From: Lachnospiraceae bacterium
GTDB taxonomy: Bacteria > Bacillota_A > Clostridia > Lachnospirales > Lachnospiraceae
DNA length: 64,000 nt
Assembly: GCA_024683935.1 (NCBI GenBank)
Contig: JAIKXV010000025.1
Location: 1 to 64,000, forward strand
Reading direction: 5' to 3'
Shown here one piece after another: positions 61,724-64,000 of the stretch. Under the pieces are notes generated by a model. It was not told the origin of the DNA and ran no database searches. It was given only the letters and a program-made list of their open reading frames with translations. Both the position numbers and the translations under genes were made by a program. Numbering within the stretch: position 1 is the first letter of the stretch; each line of letters begins with the position of its first letter.

Positions 61724-63403
61724 ATGGATAAGAAAAAAGACAACAAATTTAAAATGTCGATATATCTTATTATCATTGTCCTGCTCCTTGCATTGGCAGT
61801 GGCCTTTTTTGAGTTCATAAAAAACACCTCCAGAAACCGTATGATGGATTTCAGCGAGGGCTGGACCGTAAACTTCAGGGGTGTGGAGTATCAGGATGTG
61901 GATCTGGATAAATTCCGTTTTCCCGGAGGAGTGAAGAGAGGGGATCTCATTTCGATAAAAAACCGTCTGCCGGTGAATATGACAAACGGATCGGCCATAG
62001 TATTTCCGCTGCAGCTATCCACCATATCCGTTGATGTAAACGGAAAGATAGTATACGGATACGGATCCAGAGACTTTGCCGATAACAAGATGGTGGGATC
62101 TGCCTTGCATATCGTCCGCCTGCCGGATGACAGCCAGGGAGTTCCGGTTTCCATAGTCATAGTGCCGGGGGAGGATAACGCCTTCACTTATCTGTCGAAA
62201 ATGGTTCTGGATCCTACAAGCTGGGGTTTTGCGGATTATCTGAACAGCAATATCTATCCCGTGGTGGTATCCATCTCCCTTGTGACGGCGGGAATGATAA
62301 TCCTTATCATCTCCCTGTTCCTAGCGATAAAGAAACAGGATTGGGTGCGTATCAATCAGACCGGCATGCTCTTCTTTACGATTGGCTGCTCGAATATCTT
62401 TGAGATCCATGCCATACAGATATTCTCCATTGATTACAGATGGAATACCTTTGCGAGATATTTCTTCGGGATCTTAAGCATACTGCCGGTCCTTAGGATA
62501 ATAAGCTCCGCCCATTTAGAAAAGAGATTTAAGGATGTGCTGGTACAGAAAACCATTTTCTATGTCAATGAATTCCTTATTTTCGGGGCTGCGATACTGG
62601 GTATGGTGAATGTGATCCATATCTGCAATACCCGCTATTTCTTTGAGGTGGTGGGTGTTGTCAGCATGCTGGCGGTAGCTTATATCGAGTGGAAGGACTA
62701 CAGCATGAAAGAGCTGATCACGGAAGCGAGATTCCAGGAGCATCTGATATGTTTCCTCTTTATAGCCATAGAGGCGGTAAGATATATATCAAACAGTATT
62801 ATGAATTTCAGCATACAGGCATTTCAGCATTCCTTCCTTCTATACGGAACGGTCTTTTTGGTTCTGATGATGATAGGTTCATATATTTACGAGCTGTATG
62901 AATCATATATTAAAAAGGCTGAAGAAGAGAGCTTAAAGCATATAGCATATACGGATGGTCTTACGGGGCTTTTGAACCGGACCTTCTGTAAGGACAGGAT
63001 GGAAGATCTGGACCGGAACAATAAGAATTATTATATGATCAGCTTTGACGTTGACGGCCTTAAGAAAATAAATGACACCAAAGGGCATCAGGCCGGAGAC
63101 AAGCTCCTTACGACCTTTGCGGATATACTCTCCCAGTGCTTCTCCGATGTGGGGAATGTGATCCGTCCCGGAGGGGATGAATTCCTTGTAATTTCCGATG
63201 ATGCGGGGAAACAGGAGCTGATCAGCAGGCTTGGCTGGCTTGACCAGCTGGAAAAGAATGCGGAAAAGGCTCTGGGCTTTCCTGTCAGAGCTTCATATGG
63301 TCTGGCCGGAAGAGAAGAAGTTCTGGGCAATACCACAGAAGAGGTGTATTACCTTGCGGACCAGCGTATGTATGAGATGAAGACCGCCAACGGGAGACGC
63401 TGA
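61724..63403 (+). CDS. Membrane GGDEF protein (putative diguanylate cyclase) 2
   Basis: The 559-residue protein has the same architecture as the preceding one: helix (about 11-29), an extracellular domain beginning FSEGWTVNF, seven membrane helices, and a GGDEF domain with RPGGDEFLVIS near 484. Shared landmarks are the EGWxV start, a YGYGS...KMVGS pattern (YSYGT...RMVGS in the first) and a YLADQRMYEMK-like end. No RxxD site is seen. Similarity and position indicate a tandem duplication that has diverged clearly, so the two probably sense different signals. Confidence 0.85.
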   Translation: MDKKKDNKFKMSIYLIIIVLLLALAVAFFEFIKNTSRNRMMDFSEGWTVNFRGVEYQDVDLDKFRFPGGVKRGDLISIKNRLPVNMTNGSAIVFPLQLSTISVDVNGKIVYGYGSRDFADNKMVGSALHIVRLPDDSQGVPVSIVIVPGEDNAFTYLSKMVLDPTSWGFADYLNSNIYPVVVSISLVTAGMIILIISLFLAIKKQDWVRINQTGMLFFTIGCSNIFEIHAIQIFSIDYRWNTFARYFFGILSILPVLRIISSAHLEKRFKDVLVQKTIFYVNEFLIFGAAILGMVNVIHICNTRYFFEVVGVVSMLAVAYIEWKDYSMKELITEARFQEHLICFLFIAIEAVRYISNSIMNFSIQAFQHSFLLYGTVFLVLMMIGSYIYELYESYIKKAEEESLKHIAYTDGLTGLLNRTFCKDRMEDLDRNNKNYYMISFDVDGLKKINDTKGHQAGDKLLTTFADILSQCFSDVGNVIRPGGDEFLVISDDAGKQELISRLGWLDQLEKNAEKALGFPVRASYGLAGREEVLGNTTEEVYYLADQRMYEMKTANGRR

Positions 63404-63437
63404 CACAGGTCCGGTACCGTTGGTATTCAAAAATGTA

Positions 63438-63466
63438 TTGATTTAAACACAAAGCTGCATTAAAAT
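63438..63466 (+). promoter_or_regulatory. Promoter of ispE, nearly leaderless
   Basis: TTGATT (63438-63443) and TAAAAT (63461-63466) are 17 bases apart. The ATG follows nine bases after the -10 box and there is no ribosome binding site. Confidence 0.5.
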
Positions 63467-63475
63467 ATGTATACA

Positions 63476-64000
63476 ATGAGCAATAACAGTGCAGCGACGG
63501 AATATGCTTACGCCAAGATAAATCTTGGTCTTGATATAGTCGGGAAAAGAGAAGACGGTTACCATCTCCTCAAAATGGTGATGCAGTCCCTGGAGCTCCA
63601 CGATACCGTTACGGTCAGCGTGGGAAACGAGGGATCCGGGATAAGAACCGTTACAGACAGTGACCTGGTATCGGATGACAGTCACAATCTGGCATATCGC
63701 GCAGCAAAACTCCTTAGTGAAAAATTCCATATCGATAAGGGAATGGAGATCCGGATAGAGAAGAAGATCCCTGTGGCGGCGGGGCTTGCCGGGGGCAGCA
63801 GCGACGCGGCGGCGGTCTTAAGAGCGGTGAACAGGCTGTTCGGACTCGGTCTTGATAATGCCGGGCTGAAATCCCTGGGACTTAGCCTGGGGGCGGATGT
63901 GCCCTACTGCATAGAAGGCGGCACCATGCTGTCGGAGGGTATAGGAGAGATGCTGACTCCCGTTACCCCGGCGCTCGGAAGCTATCCGGTGCTTCTTATC
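63476..64000 (+). CDS. ispE: 4-diphosphocytidyl-2-C-methyl-D-erythritol kinase IspE (partial)
   Basis: The gene continues past the window end; 175 residues are visible. IspE phosphorylates CDP-ME in the non-mevalonate isoprenoid pathway. The start YAYAKINLGLDIVGKREDGYHLL with the conserved Lys and His, and the GHMP ATP loop PVAAGLAGGSSDAAAVLRAVN, are diagnostic, followed by GADVPYCIEGGT. ATG 63476 is chosen (another in-frame ATG at 63467 lies directly behind the -10 box). The usual Firmicute start sequence begins near here. Confidence 0.94.
   Translation, partial: MSNNSAATEYAYAKINLGLDIVGKREDGYHLLKMVMQSLELHDTVTVSVGNEGSGIRTVTDSDLVSDDSHNLAYRAAKLLSEKFHIDKGMEIRIEKKIPVAAGLAGGSSDAAAVLRAVNRLFGLGLDNAGLKSLGLSLGADVPYCIEGGTMLSEGIGEMLTPVTPALGSYPVLLI

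Noticed and set aside
60008..63403. A single long gene broken by a frameshift at the GGDEF pair
   Set aside because: Each protein has its own start, sensor region and complete GGDEF domain; they are tandem paralogues.

Overview
The window reads as chromosomal DNA of a Clostridia-class Firmicute, most likely a Lachnospiraceae member from the gut or rumen. The evidence is the conserved block ireB-ruvX-DUF1292-RNase J-ylbF-short MltG-trmR-U32, an HrcA/CIRCE heat-shock element, frequent TTG and GTG starts with 1-4 nt overlaps, and a GC content that looks close to half. I saw no rRNA, tRNA, CRISPR array, prophage or insertion-sequence transposase.

Layout. 1-5.5 kb: the end of a sugar-binding protein, a Pro/Gln-rich membrane-anchored protein, murA, an HD-GYP protein and a VTC/DUF4956 pair. 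5.6-10.9 kb: the housekeeping block listed above. 10.9-26.1 kb: a long one-direction surface-glycan locus with two polyprenyl-phosphate-type GT2 enzymes, six further glycosyltransferases including a GT11 fucosyltransferase, an O-acetyltransferase, a PglK-like ABC flippase, a TrpB2-type enzyme, a methyltransferase and a GT-C-like membrane protein. 26.1-33.6 kb: a 56-residue ferredoxin, a membrane protein, a large beta-propeller/HD-GYP sensor, CIRCE-controlled hsp20, a lipoprotein and an orphan solute-binding lipoprotein. 33.6-36.4 kb: a tight unit of AAC(3)-like acetyltransferase, Cys-cluster protein, acyl carrier protein, MaoC hydratase and sirtuin. 36.5-44.6 kb: ileS (type 2), glgP and an aconitase-family hydratase, with palindromic repeats around the hydratase. 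44.6-50.3 kb: dhaKLM (minus strand), then an acyl-CoA synthetase and a sodium:solute symporter. 50.3-58.5 kb: a bifunctional fucokinase/GDP-fucose pyrophosphorylase divergent from metNIQ, then purC and another GT-C-like protein. 58.5-64 kb: a second lipoprotein of the 31.3-kb family, a divergent-PAP2 protein, two tandem paralogous GGDEF proteins and the start of ispE.

How parts fit together. Fkp at 50-53 kb would make GDP-L-fucose from free fucose, and the GT11 enzyme at 21 kb would use it, suggesting a fucosylated surface glycan built on a lipid carrier and flipped by the ABC exporter. Two HD-GYP and two GGDEF proteins give a local set of cyclic-di-GMP genes. The most unusual pattern is at promoter level: at least four genes (the VTC gene, the AAC(3)-like gene, fkp, metN), and probably ispE, have a good -10 box only 6-9 nt before the start codon and no Shine-Dalgarno sequence, so they may be transcribed as leaderless mRNAs. 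The fkp/metN pair does this from divergent promoters that share one -35 hexamer.
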